DNA from: Rhizobium leguminosarum bv. trifolii WSM2297
GTDB taxonomy: Bacteria > Pseudomonadota > Alphaproteobacteria > Rhizobiales > Rhizobiaceae
DNA length: 64,000 nt
Reading direction: 5' to 3'
Assembly (NCBI RefSeq): GCF_000271845.1
Contig: NZ_JH719395.1
Location: forward strand, 532,025-596,024
In this document: positions 1 through 8,952 of the stretch, piece after piece
How the letters are laid out: each line of letters opens with the position of its first letter
Position numbering within the stretch: position 1 is the stretch's first letter
Translations under genes and position numbers: made by a program
The notes under the pieces: generated by a model
The model's input: only the letters and a program-made list of their open reading frames with translations
Database searches by the model: none
What the model was told of the DNA's origin: nothing

Positions 1-539
1 ACCAGATCGAGGCGATGACGCTGGCGACCAAGATCGCCGTGCTGAAAGACGGGGTGCTGCAGCAGTTCGGCACCCCGGCCGAGATCTATAACAGCCCGGC
101 CAATCTCTTCGTTGCCGACTTCATGGGATCGCCGGCAATGAACCTGCTCAACGCCACCGTCGAGACCGGCACCAGCGGGCTGGAGGTCTCGCTGGAGCGG
201 GCCAATGCCGCGCCGCTCCGGCTGCCGGTGGTCTCAGGCAATCACGGCCTGTCCTCCTATGCCGGCAAGCAGGTGATCTTCGGCATCCGCCCCGAGGCGC
301 TGACTGATCCCGACGGCGCCGACCGCAAGGCGCGTTCGCTGACCGAAGGCGACTGCCTGATCGAGGTGGTCGAACCGGCCGGCTCCGATACCTTCGCCGT
401 CACCAAGCTCGGCGGCAAATCCGTCGTCGCCCGCCTGCGCGCCGATGCCGGCATTGCTCCCGGACAAAGCACACGCCTTGCCTTCAATCTCGACAAGGCC
501 GTGTTCTTCGATCCGCAGAGCCAAGTGCGGATCGTGTGA
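1..539 (+). CDS. Sugar ABC transporter ATP-binding protein, C-terminal part (MalK/UgpC type)
   Basis: The reading frame is open from the left edge, so the start lies outside the window. The first residues (QIEAMTLATKIAVLKDG) match the end of the ATPase domain after the H-loop of carbohydrate importers, where the usual text is 'VEAMTLADRIVVL..G'. Next come the typical '.QFGTPAEIY..P.N.FVADFMGSP.MN' segment and a TOBE regulatory domain to the stop. In this family the protein is the cytoplasmic ATPase of a sugar, polyol or glycerol-phosphate importer. The gene ends 15 nt before a GMC oxidoreductase on the same strand and probably heads or belongs to the catabolic operon that runs to 7030. The substrate cannot be read from this fragment. 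Confidence 0.93.
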   Translation, partial: QIEAMTLATKIAVLKDGVLQQFGTPAEIYNSPANLFVADFMGSPAMNLLNATVETGTSGLEVSLERANAAPLRLPVVSGNHGLSSYAGKQVIFGIRPEALTDPDGADRKARSLTEGDCLIEVVEPAGSDTFAVTKLGGKSVVARLRADAGIAPGQSTRLAFNLDKAVFFDPQSQVRIV

Positions 540-554
540 CGGCCAGGTGCTGAT

Positions 555-2093
555 ATGAGCCGTTCACCAGACATCGTCATCATCGGCTCGGGCGTCGGCG
601 GCTCCACCGTCGCGGCCGGCCTGGCAGCGACCGGCGCTGAGATCTTGATCCTCGAAGCCGGCGATCATATCGCCGACCTTCCCGTCAATCGCGACCAGCG
701 CGCCATCTTCCAGCGGGGGCATTTTCGCCCGAGGGAAATCTGGTACGAGGCGGACGGCAAGGGGTTCAATCCCGGCAATTATTACAATGTCGGCGGCAAT
801 TCGAAGTTCTACGGCGCCGTCTTGTCACGCTACCGCAAGGAGGATTTCGACGTCATCCAGCATCGTGAAGGCGTGTCGCCGGCCTGGCCGTTTCCTTATG
901 AGGAGCTGGAGCCGTGGTACTCAAAGGCGGAGCAGATGTACCAGGTTCACGGCAGCCTGGGCGAAGATCCCACCGAACCATTCCATTCGGCTGGCTACCC
1001 GTACCCGCCCGTGCCCGACGAGGCGCCGATCGCCGACATCCGGGCGCGCCTCAAGGAAAAGGGCCTGCATCCGTCTTCGTTGCCGCTCGGCCTCGACCTC
1101 GACGCCTGGCTCTCCAAGGCACCAACGCCATGGGATGCGCATCCGAACGCACGCGACGGCAAGATGGACGCCGAGACCGCCGCCCTTGCTATGGCGCTGA
1201 AACATGAAAACGTGCGGCTCGAAACCAATGCGCGGGTGACGCGGCTCGACACCGGGGCGGGGAGCCGGATCGGCCGGGTCACCTATGTCCAGAATGGGCA
1301 GACGCTGACGGTTTCGCCTGAGATTGTCATCCTTTCGGCTGGCGCGGTCCAGTCGTCGGTGCTGCTGCTGCGTTCTAGGAACGAGCGTTTCCCAAGAGGG
1401 CTGGCGAATTTCTCCGACCAGGTGGGCCGCAACTTCATGAACCACAATGCCTCCGCCGTCATCGGCGTTTCGCCACTATTCAGGAACACCGCTATCTACC
1501 AGAAGACGTTTGCCTTCAACGACTTCTATCTCTCTGACGGGGAGGGAGGACCGCCGCTCGGCAACGTCCAACTGCTCGGCCGCATCTCCGAAAAGGTTCT
1601 CAAGGGTTCGCTGCCGCAGGCGCCGGAATGGCTGCTGCGTTTCGTCACCAACCATGCGATCGACTTCTATGCGATGAGCGAGGACGTTCCCAATCCCGAA
1701 AGCCGCGTCATGGTCGATGGCGATCGGATCATTCTCCAATGGCAACGAACCAACTGGGACGCGCATCTGGCGCTCGTCGCCAGGCTGAAGGCGATCCTGA
1801 AGTCGATCGGATTTCCAATCGTGCTGTCGCGGCCCTTCGACAAGCGCACGCCCTCGCATCAGTGCGGAACGGTCCGCATCGGAAACGACCCCGCGACGGC
1901 GCCGCTGGATCCCTACTGCCGTTCCTATGATCACGAAAATCTCTTCGTCGTCGACGCCGGTTTCCTGCCGACATCGGCCGCGGTCAATCCCGCGCTCACC
2001 GTCGCCGGCCAGGCGCTCAGGGTTGCCGATCACATCGCATCGAAGGACTTGCAGGCATCAGCAGATCCACTGGCGTCGGCCGGGCACAAATAG
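555..2093 (+). CDS. GMC-family FAD-dependent oxidoreductase
   Basis: A 512-residue protein. The N-terminus carries the FAD dinucleotide-binding motif (VIIGSGVGGSTVAAGLA, GxGxxG) followed by the acidic end of the second strand (LILEAGD). The C-terminus has the GMC_oxred_C signature 'NLFVVDAGFLPTSAAVNPALT', with the Asn of the catalytic His/Asn pair, and a SHQCGT segment that probably holds the His. GMC enzymes oxidise alcohol groups of sugars, polyols or choline. The start has a weak ribosome site (CCAGGTG) 15 nt after the ABC ATPase, and a second GMC gene follows 9 nt downstream. The likely role is oxidation of the imported sugar or polyol; the substrate is not predictable. Confidence 0.9.
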   Translation: MSRSPDIVIIGSGVGGSTVAAGLAATGAEILILEAGDHIADLPVNRDQRAIFQRGHFRPREIWYEADGKGFNPGNYYNVGGNSKFYGAVLSRYRKEDFDVIQHREGVSPAWPFPYEELEPWYSKAEQMYQVHGSLGEDPTEPFHSAGYPYPPVPDEAPIADIRARLKEKGLHPSSLPLGLDLDAWLSKAPTPWDAHPNARDGKMDAETAALAMALKHENVRLETNARVTRLDTGAGSRIGRVTYVQNGQTLTVSPEIVILSAGAVQSSVLLLRSRNERFPRGLANFSDQVGRNFMNHNASAVIGVSPLFRNTAIYQKTFAFNDFYLSDGEGGPPLGNVQLLGRISEKVLKGSLPQAPEWLLRFVTNHAIDFYAMSEDVPNPESRVMVDGDRIILQWQRTNWDAHLALVARLKAILKSIGFPIVLSRPFDKRTPSHQCGTVRIGNDPATAPLDPYCRSYDHENLFVVDAGFLPTSAAVNPALTVAGQALRVADHIASKDLQASADPLASAGHK

Positions 2094-2102
2094 GACGGTA
2101 AA

Positions 2103-3758
2103 ATGGGCTTCGACTATATCATCACAGGCGCCGGTCCCGCGGGATGTGTTCTTGCAAACCGGCTGAGCGAAGATCCTGATGTCAGCGTCCTCCTGCTCGA
2201 AGCAGGCGGCGGCGACTGGAATCCTCTCTTTCACATGCCGGCCGGCTTCGCCAAGATGACCAAGGGCGTGGCCAGCTGGGGATGGGAAACCGTTCCCCAG
2301 AAGCACATGAAGGGCCGGGTGCTCCGTTATACCCAGGCGAAGGTCATCGGTGGCGGCTCGTCCATCAACGCCCAGCTTTATACGCGCGGCAATGCCGTTG
2401 ATTATGACCTCTGGGCCAATGAAGACGGCTGCGAGGGCTGGGACTACCGCTCGATCCTTCCCTATTTCAAACGTGCGGAGGACAACCAGCGCTTCGCCGA
2501 CGACTACCACGCCTATGGCGGCCCGCTGGGTGTCTCGATGCCGGCGGCACCGTTGCCGATCTGTGACGCTTATATCCGCGCAGGCCAGGAACTCGGCATT
2601 CCCTATAATCACGATTTCAATGGTCGCCAGCAGGCGGGCGTTGGATTTTATCAGCTGACGCAACGCAATCGCCGCCGGTCTTCGGCGTCGCTCGCCTATC
2701 TCTCGGCGATCAGGGACCGGAAGAATCTGACGGTGCGGACCGGCGCGCGTGTCGCTCGCATCGTGCTGGAAGGAAGCCGTGCCGTCGGCGTCCAGATCGC
2801 CACGGCGCGCGGCGTGGAGATCGTCCGCGCCGAACGTGAAGTCCTGGTTTCGTCGGGCGCGATCGGATCGCCGAAGCTTCTTCTGCAGTCCGGCATCGGG
2901 CCGGCCGATCATCTCAAATCGGTGGGCGTCAAGGTGCACCACGATCTGCCCGGTGTCGGCGGCAATCTGCAGGATCACCTGGATCTTTTTGTCATCGCCG
3001 AATGCACCGGCGATCACACCTATGATGGCGTTGCAAAACTCCACCGCACGCTTTGGGCCGGCATTCAATATGTTCTGTTCCGCACCGGGCCGGTTGCCTC
3101 CTCGCTGTTTGAGACCGGCGGTTTCTGGTACGCCGATCCCGATGCGCGGTCTCCCGATATCCAGTTCCATCTTGGGCTCGGATCGGGCATCGAAGCCGGC
3201 GTCGAGCGGCTCAAGAATGCGGGCGTGACGCTCAACTCCGCCTATCTGCATCCGCGCTCGCGGGGAACAGTGCGGCTGTCATCGTCCGACCCGGTTGCTG
3301 CGCCCTTGATCGACCCCAATTACTGGTCCGATCCGCACGACCGGACGATGTCCCTGGAGGGGCTGAAGATCGCCCGAGAGATCATGCAGCAGGCGGCGCT
3401 GAAACCCTATGTGATGGCCGAAAGGCTTCCGGGACCGAAGGTCATGAGCGACGAGCAGCTGTTCGACTATGGTTGCGCCAATGCCAAGACCGACCATCAT
3501 CCTGTGGGCACCTGCAAGATGGGAACGGGGACTGAGGCGGTTGTCGGGCTGGATCTCAAGGTCCATGGCCTCGAGGGCCTCAGGGTCTGCGATTCCTCGG
3601 TCATGCCGCGTGTGCCGTCCTGCAATACCAACGCTCCGACGATCATGGTCGGCGAAAAAGGATCGGACCTCATTCGGGGTCTGCCTGCGCTGCCGTCGGC
3701 AATCTTCGCCTATGAACGCAACGATACCAGGCCTCGGGCCCGCGCCGAAATCCGCTAG
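2103..3758 (+). CDS. GMC-family oxidoreductase, choline-dehydrogenase-like
   Basis: A 551-residue protein of normal length for the choline dehydrogenase / alcohol dehydrogenase branch of GMC enzymes. It has the FAD motif DYIITGAGPAGCVLANRLSE, the GMC signature around VIGGGSSINAQLYTRGNAVDYD, and the C-terminal catalytic region HHPVGTCKMG ... VCDSSVMPRVPSCNTNAPT, where the His and Asn are present. It differs clearly from the preceding GMC protein, so the two are not a recent duplication. The 9-nt gap before and 12-nt gap after suggest one transcript with its neighbours. Choline itself is unlikely as substrate, because the locus is a sugar-type operon with an Idh-like dehydrogenase. Confidence 0.9.
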   Translation: MGFDYIITGAGPAGCVLANRLSEDPDVSVLLLEAGGGDWNPLFHMPAGFAKMTKGVASWGWETVPQKHMKGRVLRYTQAKVIGGGSSINAQLYTRGNAVDYDLWANEDGCEGWDYRSILPYFKRAEDNQRFADDYHAYGGPLGVSMPAAPLPICDAYIRAGQELGIPYNHDFNGRQQAGVGFYQLTQRNRRRSSASLAYLSAIRDRKNLTVRTGARVARIVLEGSRAVGVQIATARGVEIVRAEREVLVSSGAIGSPKLLLQSGIGPADHLKSVGVKVHHDLPGVGGNLQDHLDLFVIAECTGDHTYDGVAKLHRTLWAGIQYVLFRTGPVASSLFETGGFWYADPDARSPDIQFHLGLGSGIEAGVERLKNAGVTLNSAYLHPRSRGTVRLSSSDPVAAPLIDPNYWSDPHDRTMSLEGLKIAREIMQQAALKPYVMAERLPGPKVMSDEQLFDYGCANAKTDHHPVGTCKMGTGTEAVVGLDLKVHGLEGLRVCDSSVMPRVPSCNTNAPTIMVGEKGSDLIRGLPALPSAIFAYERNDTRPRARAEIR

Positions 3759-3770
3759 GGAGTAACGACA

Positions 3771-4940
3771 ATGTCTGAAGTGAGAGTTGCAGTGCTTGGT
3801 GCCTCGGGCTGGATGGGCAAGGTCCACACCATGGCCTATCAGACCTTTCCGCATTTCTTCGGCGTGTCGGACGGAACGGCGCGGATCGTGGCGCTTGTCG
3901 ATAGCAACCCTGACCAAGCCGAGGATATCAGCAACAGGGCGCCGGGCGCCAGGATCTATCAGGACTGGAAGCTGGCGGTGGCCGATCCCGAGGTCGATCT
4001 GATCGATATCTGCCTGCCTGACCACCTTCACTATCCGGTGGCCAAGGCAGCCTTGCTGGCCGGCAAACATGTCTACTGCGAGAAGCCATTAGCCAACACC
4101 GCCGATGAAGCGCGGGAACTGGCCGAGATCGCCAGAGAGAAGGGTGTCATCACTCGTGTCGGACACGCCTTTCCCCGCAATCCCGTCCATGATCTGGCGA
4201 AAGACATCATAGATTCCGGCGAAATCGGCGAGATTAAGCTGTTTCGCGGCTGCCAGCATGTCGACATGTATGGCGATCCGAACGCGCCGTTCATGTGGCG
4301 CGCCGACGGCAAGCTGGCGCCGACCGGGATCGTCGGTGATACCGGCTCGCACATTTTCAGCTTCATGGATTTCCTGGTCGGCCGCGTCAGTTCCCTGATC
4401 GCCGACAATCTCATCGTCACGCCGCGCCGGCCCGTCGTCGAAGGCCTTGCCTATGGCGAAGAGGTGAAACTGACAGGCAACGAGGAATGGGCCGATATCA
4501 CCAACCCCGACGCCACGAACCTGCTTTGCCGCTTTGCCAACGGCGCCGGCGGCATCGTCGATTTCAGCCGTGTCGCAACTGGCCGCAAGTTCATGCAGAC
4601 CTACGAAGTCTACGGAACCAAGGGCAGTATCGCTTATAGCTATGACGAGATAAACCGGCTGCGCTTCTATTCCAACGACGACCGGACGGGACGGCGCGGC
4701 TTCCGGGAGATCGACGTAGGGCCGGAAAATCCCACCTTCAGGGCTTTCCTTCCGCTGCCGAATTTCGGCATCGGCTATAATGAAAGCAAGATCATCGAGG
4801 TGGCCGAGGTGATCCGCTCGATCGTTGCAATGAAACCGATGTGGCCGACCTTCGATACGGGCCACCACATCTGCCAGATCGTCGACGCATGCATGGAGTC
4901 CTCCCGGCAGAAGCGCTGGGTCGACATCCCGCTGGGTTGA
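3771..4940 (+). CDS. Gfo/Idh/MocA-family NAD(P)-dependent oxidoreductase
   Basis: A 389-residue protein with an N-terminal Rossmann motif (VAVLGASGWMGKVH), the family EKP motif (CEKPLANTADEA) whose Lys is catalytic, and the C-terminal substrate-domain pattern around DTGSHIFSFMDFLVG. The family contains glucose-fructose oxidoreductase, inositol 2-dehydrogenase and similar cytoplasmic sugar dehydrogenases. A good ribosome site (GGGAGTAACGACA) precedes the ATG. The gene lies 12 nt after the second GMC gene and 5 nt before the flavoprotein gene. It probably acts on the keto-sugar or inositol-like intermediate made by the GMC enzymes, which is an inference from context only. Confidence 0.92.
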   Translation: MSEVRVAVLGASGWMGKVHTMAYQTFPHFFGVSDGTARIVALVDSNPDQAEDISNRAPGARIYQDWKLAVADPEVDLIDICLPDHLHYPVAKAALLAGKHVYCEKPLANTADEARELAEIAREKGVITRVGHAFPRNPVHDLAKDIIDSGEIGEIKLFRGCQHVDMYGDPNAPFMWRADGKLAPTGIVGDTGSHIFSFMDFLVGRVSSLIADNLIVTPRRPVVEGLAYGEEVKLTGNEEWADITNPDATNLLCRFANGAGGIVDFSRVATGRKFMQTYEVYGTKGSIAYSYDEINRLRFYSNDDRTGRRGFREIDVGPENPTFRAFLPLPNFGIGYNESKIIEVAEVIRSIVAMKPMWPTFDTGHHICQIVDACMESSRQKRWVDIPLG

Positions 4941-4945
4941 ACGAG

Positions 4946-7030
4946 ATGGTCAAAGCTGTTCCGCAGGAAATTCTCGACGCGCTGACCGATGTCGATATGC
5001 CCAAGCTTCCCCCCGAGGCCGTCGCATCGGAAGCGATCCGGCTCGCCGGCATCGAAGTGCCGGTCTATCGCGCCGGCTGTGTCGTCGTCGGATCGGGTGC
5101 CGCAGGTCTGCGTGCGGCGGTGGAAATGAAGCGGCGCGGCGACGACGTCGTCATCGTCAGCCAAAGCGCCTGGGGTGGAACCTCGGCCTGCTCGGGATCC
5201 GACAAGCAGACCCTGCACACAGCAAACACTGCCGATCAGGGCGACAATTACAAGGCGATGGCCCGCGCCATCCGCAGCGGCGGCGCGATGAACGAGGACA
5301 CCGCCTATGTCGAGGCGGTCGGTTCGTCCCGAATGATGGCGTCGCTGCAGTTCCTCGGCCTGCCGCTGCCTCAGGATCCGCTGGGGGGAACGCTGAGATA
5401 CCAGACCGATCATGACGAGGTCGGCCGCGCCACCAGCTGCGGCCCGCGCACCTCGCGCCTGATGGTCAAGGTACTAGCCGAGGAAGCGATCCGACTGGGG
5501 GTGCCGTTCTACAACCAGACCACCGCGGTCAAGATCCTCACCGAAGGCGAGGGAGCGGACCGTCACGTCGCCGGCATGCTCGCCATGCGCGCTGGCGACC
5601 GTACGGAAGAGAACCCGCTGGGCATTGCCTTGTTCGTCGCTGACGTCATCGTGCTTGCGGCCGGCGGACCGGGCGAGCTCTATCGCGACAGCGTCTATCC
5701 CAATGGCTGTTTCGGCTCCCTCGGATTGGCGCTCGAGGCAGGTGTCGAACTCGTCAACCTGACAGAAAGCCAGTTCGGCATCGGAACGCGCAGGGAAGGG
5801 TTCCCGTGGAATCTGTCGGGCACCTACGTCCAGGCGATCCCGCATATCTACTCGGTCGATGCCGACGGCGCCGAACACCATTTCCTGGCGCAATATTACC
5901 GCACGACGCAGGAGATGGCGTCGAACGTCTTCCGCAAGGGTTATCAGTGGCCATTTCATGCAACGCGCATGCTGGATTTCGGCTCGAGCCTGGTGGACCT
6001 CGCCATCACATGCGAAACCGCCGCGGGGCGGCGTGTCTTCATGGACTTCAACCGCAATCCGCTGCCGGTGCCGGGCGACCTGCCGTTCAGCTTGCAGAGG
6101 CTTGACGAAGACGTCCGCCTCTATCTCGGCAAGGCCGGCGCCGACCACGACATGCCGATCGATCGGTTGAAACACATGAACCCGCTCGCGATCGAACTCT
6201 ACCGCCGCTACAAGATCGACATTGCCGTTGAACCGCTAGAATTCGCCGTCAACAATCAGCACATGAACGGCGGCGTGATGGTCGACACCTGGGGCCGCAG
6301 CAATCTCACCGGCTGTTACGCTGTTGGAGAAGCAGCCGGCACACACGGCGTGACGAGGCCCGGTGGAGCAGCACTCAATGCCGGCCAGGTCTTCGGGACC
6401 CGGGCGGCCGAGCACATCAGCGCGAGTGGCAGGGCGAAGCGTGCCGCCACGGGCGATATGTCAGGTGTCGCAGAGGCCGGCATCACAGAACTCCTCGCGG
6501 TTCTTCGCACCGGGAGCCCCTTTACGGTCAAATCGATCCGCCCAGACGTGCAGGCGCGAATGAGTGAGAAGGCCGGCATCATCTGCGATCAGCAGAGCGT
6601 CGCCCGGGCCTTGATCGAGGCGCGAAAGTTGAATGCCGACATTCGCGCTCATGGCGTCGCCTACGGGCGTGCAGCCGAGGCGGTCCGCGGCGTGCAATGG
6701 CGACACATGGCGCTCGCCTCGGAAGCGGTTCTCAGCGCGCTCGACTTCTTCATTCGCAACGGCGGCGGCAGCCGTGGAGCACGGGCGATCTGCGACGCTG
6801 AGGGCGAATCCCTTCCACAGGCGAGCGCAGGCCCATTAGAGGAATATCGCTTTCGCAGGGAACGCGAAGCCGATCGGAACGAACAGATCGTCGTGCGGCT
6901 CGACGGCGATGAAGTCAGGCTGTCGACGCGTGCAAACCGCACTTTCGATGAGAGCGCCAGATCCTTCTTCGAGCGGGATTGGCCGGCCTGGCTGACAGGC
7001 CGCATCTATGATCTCGACGCGGATATCTGA
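4946..7030 (+). CDS. FAD-binding oxidoreductase, fumarate reductase/succinate dehydrogenase flavoprotein-like
   Basis: The ATG at 4946, 5 nt after the upstream stop, gives 694 residues; the frame is open further upstream, but that part overlaps the dehydrogenase gene. The FAD motif is CVVVGSGAAGLRAAVEMKRR at about residues 45-65, and the region NNQHMNGGVMVD ... GCYAVGEAAGTHGVTRPGG matches the flavin-binding end of the FrdA/SdhA/NadB superfamily. The C-terminal helical domain is also present. No partner iron-sulphur subunit is nearby, so it is not a classical respiratory complex. It is the last gene of the tightly spaced oxidoreductase operon. The substrate is unknown. Confidence 0.85.
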   Translation: MVKAVPQEILDALTDVDMPKLPPEAVASEAIRLAGIEVPVYRAGCVVVGSGAAGLRAAVEMKRRGDDVVIVSQSAWGGTSACSGSDKQTLHTANTADQGDNYKAMARAIRSGGAMNEDTAYVEAVGSSRMMASLQFLGLPLPQDPLGGTLRYQTDHDEVGRATSCGPRTSRLMVKVLAEEAIRLGVPFYNQTTAVKILTEGEGADRHVAGMLAMRAGDRTEENPLGIALFVADVIVLAAGGPGELYRDSVYPNGCFGSLGLALEAGVELVNLTESQFGIGTRREGFPWNLSGTYVQAIPHIYSVDADGAEHHFLAQYYRTTQEMASNVFRKGYQWPFHATRMLDFGSSLVDLAITCETAAGRRVFMDFNRNPLPVPGDLPFSLQRLDEDVRLYLGKAGADHDMPIDRLKHMNPLAIELYRRYKIDIAVEPLEFAVNNQHMNGGVMVDTWGRSNLTGCYAVGEAAGTHGVTRPGGAALNAGQVFGTRAAEHISASGRAKRAATGDMSGVAEAGITELLAVLRTGSPFTVKSIRPDVQARMSEKAGIICDQQSVARALIEARKLNADIRAHGVAYGRAAEAVRGVQWRHMALASEAVLSALDFFIRNGGGSRGARAICDAEGESLPQASAGPLEEYRFRREREADRNEQIVVRLDGDEVRLSTRANRTFDESARSFFERDWPAWLTGRIYDLDADI

Positions 7031-7050
7031 GACCGCCCCGCGGCGAGCAG

Positions 7051-7233
7051 TCAATCGGGATTCGAAACTGGGGGCGGAACCCGGACGCGCTCTGTATCGT
7101 CGGAGCCCTCGGCGATAGCTTCCTCGCTTCTGCGCACCCGCCTCGGTGGATCCTTGCCTTCGACAGGCTTCGGCGACAACTGGTCATCCGCCTGGATTTC
7201 GTCGGTGTTCAGATAATTCTTGCTCTCGTTCAT
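7051..7233 (-). CDS. Small charged hypothetical protein (60 aa)
   Basis: The start MNESKNYLNTDE at 7233 is preceded by a fair ribosome site (AAAGGGAAGTGACCGTT), better than the earlier in-frame ATG at 7254. The product is 60 residues, rich in Asp, Glu, Pro and Arg, with no signal peptide or membrane segment, and is probably disordered. It is the short, acidic, stress-type protein common in rhizobia, but no family is recognised. An EcfG-like promoter lies upstream (7258-7283). It converges on the oxidoreductase operon. Confidence 0.6.
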   Translation of the reverse strand: MNESKNYLNTDEIQADDQLSPKPVEGKDPPRRVRRSEEAIAEGSDDTERVRVPPPVSNPD

Positions 7234-7257
7234 AACGGTCACTTCCCTTTGCAAGGA

Positions 7258-7283
7258 AACTCCCGGCGATATGACGAGGTTCC
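7258..7283 (-). promoter_or_regulatory. Candidate EcfG/RpoE2-type promoter of the 60-aa protein
   Basis: On the minus strand GGAAC (7283-7279) is followed by 17 nt and AGTT, which fits the Sinorhizobium RpoE2 consensus GGAAC-N18/19-TT. The start codon lies about 25 nt downstream. This is a consensus match by eye, with no expression evidence. Confidence 0.4.
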
Positions 7284-7319
7284 CTCGTTCCTATGGGCGC
7301 GGCGCCTGGGCATCGCGGC

Positions 7320-8114
7320 TCATACCCCGGTCCGAACTTCGGGAATGTCGAGTTCGATCATGACGGGCGCGTGATCGCTCGTATGCTCCCAGCCTCGCGG
7401 TTTTCTTCGGACGGTCGCCGATCGAAGCCATGGCGCGACGGCGGGACTGAGCAGGAAGTGGTCGATCCGCAGCCCGGCGTCGCGCTCGAAGCTGTTGCGC
7501 CAGTATTTCCAGAAGGTGTAGATACGCTCTCCCGGATGCAGATGCCTGACGGCGTCGGTCCAGCCCTGGCCGACGAGATCGGCATAGGCCTTGCGAACCT
7601 CCGGCCTGAAAAGCGCGTCGTCCAGCCAGCGCTCCGGCTTGTAGACATCGATCTCCGTCGGCATGACGTTGAAGTCACCGGCCAGGATCGCCGGCACATC
7701 CAGTTCGAGCAGTTCGGCGGCGTAGTCGTGCAAGCGACGGAACCAGCGGAGCTTGTAGTCGAACTTGGCGCTGGGGAATGGATTGCCGTTCGGCAGATAC
7801 AGGCATCCGATCACCATGCCGTCGATGACAGCCTCGATATAGCGGCTGTGGGTGTCGTCGGGATCGCCGGGAAGACCGCGCCGCGTCAGGATCGGTGTCT
7901 TGCCCCTCGCCAGGATGGCAACGCCGTTCCAGGATTTCTGTCCGTGCCAGACGGCGCCGTAGCCGGCCCGTTCGATCTCCTTTCGCGGAAACCCGGCATC
8001 GTCGGTCTTCAGTTCCTGGAGGCAGACCACATCGGGGGCGTCCTCCTTCAGCCAGCGCAACAGGATGGCCAGCCGTCCATTGATCCCGTTGACGTTATAG
8101 GTCGCGATTTTCAC
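7320..8114 (-). CDS. xthA: Exodeoxyribonuclease III
   Basis: A 264-residue protein of usual ExoIII length that starts with GTG (MKIATYNVNGINGR). The catalytic signatures of the exonuclease/endonuclease/phosphatase fold are visible in order: N (YNVNGI), metal-binding E (CLQELKTDD), Y/W region (GQKSWNGVAIL), D-N (GDFNVMPTEIDVY) and the terminal D-H (SDHAPVMIEL). The enzyme cuts DNA 5' of abasic sites and removes 3' blocking groups in base-excision repair. It lies 28 nt downstream of the 165-aa membrane-anchored protein gene on the same strand and may share its stress promoter. Confidence 0.95.
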   Translation of the reverse strand: MKIATYNVNGINGRLAILLRWLKEDAPDVVCLQELKTDDAGFPRKEIERAGYGAVWHGQKSWNGVAILARGKTPILTRRGLPGDPDDTHSRYIEAVIDGMVIGCLYLPNGNPFPSAKFDYKLRWFRRLHDYAAELLELDVPAILAGDFNVMPTEIDVYKPERWLDDALFRPEVRKAYADLVGQGWTDAVRHLHPGERIYTFWKYWRNSFERDAGLRIDHFLLSPAVAPWLRSATVRRKPRGWEHTSDHAPVMIELDIPEVRTGV

Positions 8115-8142
8115 GGGGCTCTCGGACGACCAGGCCGGCTGC

Positions 8143-8640
8143 TCAACGCGTCGCGCCGAAGACGAAGGCGATGCTGGCGACGATCGCGACCGCGGTCAGC
8201 GGCTGCCGGCGTATGCGATCCTCGAGGTCCTGGACCAAGCTGCGCGCTTCCGCCTTTGCCAGGCGGGCCGTTCCGGAAGCGAGTTCCGAAGCGGATTCCG
8301 CCACTCGGCCGGCTTCTTTCTGAAGCGCGCGCCGTTCGCCGCGATCGCCGTCGAAGCCTGCCGAGGAGCCGCCGGTTTCGCCGGTCGCGTGCAGGGCTCG
8401 GTCGACGAGAGGAAACGTCTCGTCGAGCCTGGTGGGATCAGGCTCCCGCTTGACGCGCTCAGCCGCCTCGATATCGCTGCGGCCAGCCGGAATCGAGGTG
8501 TGGGTGGCCGACACTGGGTCGGAGGCCGGGAAGGTGCCCTCGATACCTCTGTCGAGCTCACCCTTTCGAGCCTTCCTTTGTTGCTCTGCCTGCTCTTTTC
8601 GCAGCGACTGGACTGCGGGGGATTCGTTCGGGTCTACCAT
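8143..8640 (-). CDS. Hypothetical protein with C-terminal membrane anchor (165 aa, ElaB/YqjD-like tail)
   Basis: The start MVDPNESPAVQS at 8640 has a good ribosome site (AGAGGAAA); longer in-frame starts upstream are not preceded by one. Residues 1-110 are charged and probably disordered. Residues 110-145 form an amphipathic helix (ESASELASGTARLAKAEA), and the end RRQPLTAVAIVASIAFVFGATR is one membrane segment followed by Arg. The helix-plus-RRQP-membrane-anchor pattern resembles the DUF883/ElaB ribosome- or membrane-associated stress proteins. An EcfG-like promoter (8673-8697) lies just upstream, and xthA follows. Confidence 0.75.
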   Translation of the reverse strand: MVDPNESPAVQSLRKEQAEQQRKARKGELDRGIEGTFPASDPVSATHTSIPAGRSDIEAAERVKREPDPTRLDETFPLVDRALHATGETGGSSAGFDGDRGERRALQKEAGRVAESASELASGTARLAKAEARSLVQDLEDRIRRQPLTAVAIVASIAFVFGATR

Positions 8641-8672
8641 CGGGGTTTCCTCTGTTGCTCTTCGACAATCAA

Positions 8673-8697
8673 AATCGGCGACGAGGAAAGAAGTTCC
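8673..8697 (-). promoter_or_regulatory. Candidate EcfG/RpoE2-type promoter
   Basis: Minus-strand GGAAC (8697-8693), 18 nt, then TT (8674-8673), which fits GGAAC-N18-TT. It stands 33 nt upstream of the start codon at 8640, leaving room for the ribosome site. Confidence 0.4.
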
Positions 8698-8855
8698 AGA
8701 AAAATGCATCGTCCTAGTGGGGCGATGTATTGACGAGGAGGCGAATATCGCCAATGGCTCGCCGCGCAATAAGGTGCAGGCGACAATCTTTCGGATATTT
8801 CCTCGCTCATCGCCTCGGCAACCCGGCGGGCGGGACCAAAGTCCTGCCTGATCTG

Positions 8856-8867
8856 GTACCTAGGTCC
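8856..8867. promoter_or_regulatory. Near-palindrome with CCTAGG core, copy 1 (candidate NarL-type regulator site)
   Basis: The sequence GTACCTAGGTCC differs from the perfect 12-bp palindrome at 11845-11856 by one base. It lies about 85 nt upstream of the Gly/Asn-rich protein start. The two copies flank the two-component system genes (9511-11525), so they may be targets of its response regulator. This is an inference. Confidence 0.35.
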
Positions 8868-8952
8868 GGTTGCATTTGGTCGCCGGAACGGCGAAAATTG
8901 CCGCGCATCGGATAATGCGTAAGAGACGGCGTAGAGTGGACGAGGCGATGAC

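Larger units (their letters stand above)
8641..8952. other. Intergenic region, divergent promoters
   Basis: This 312-nt stretch separates the minus-strand 165-aa gene from the plus-strand Gly/Asn-rich protein. It holds the EcfG-like promoter at 8673-8697 and the CCTAGG-centred near-palindrome at 8856-8867. No convincing gene is seen in it. Confidence 0.6.

Noticed and set aside
2058..3251. 397-codon ORF antisense to the second GMC gene
   Set aside because: No recognisable domain; the sense frame is a complete GMC oxidoreductase.
7293..8453. 386-codon plus-strand ORF opposite xthA
   Set aside because: Shadow of exonuclease III; no motif in the plus-strand product.
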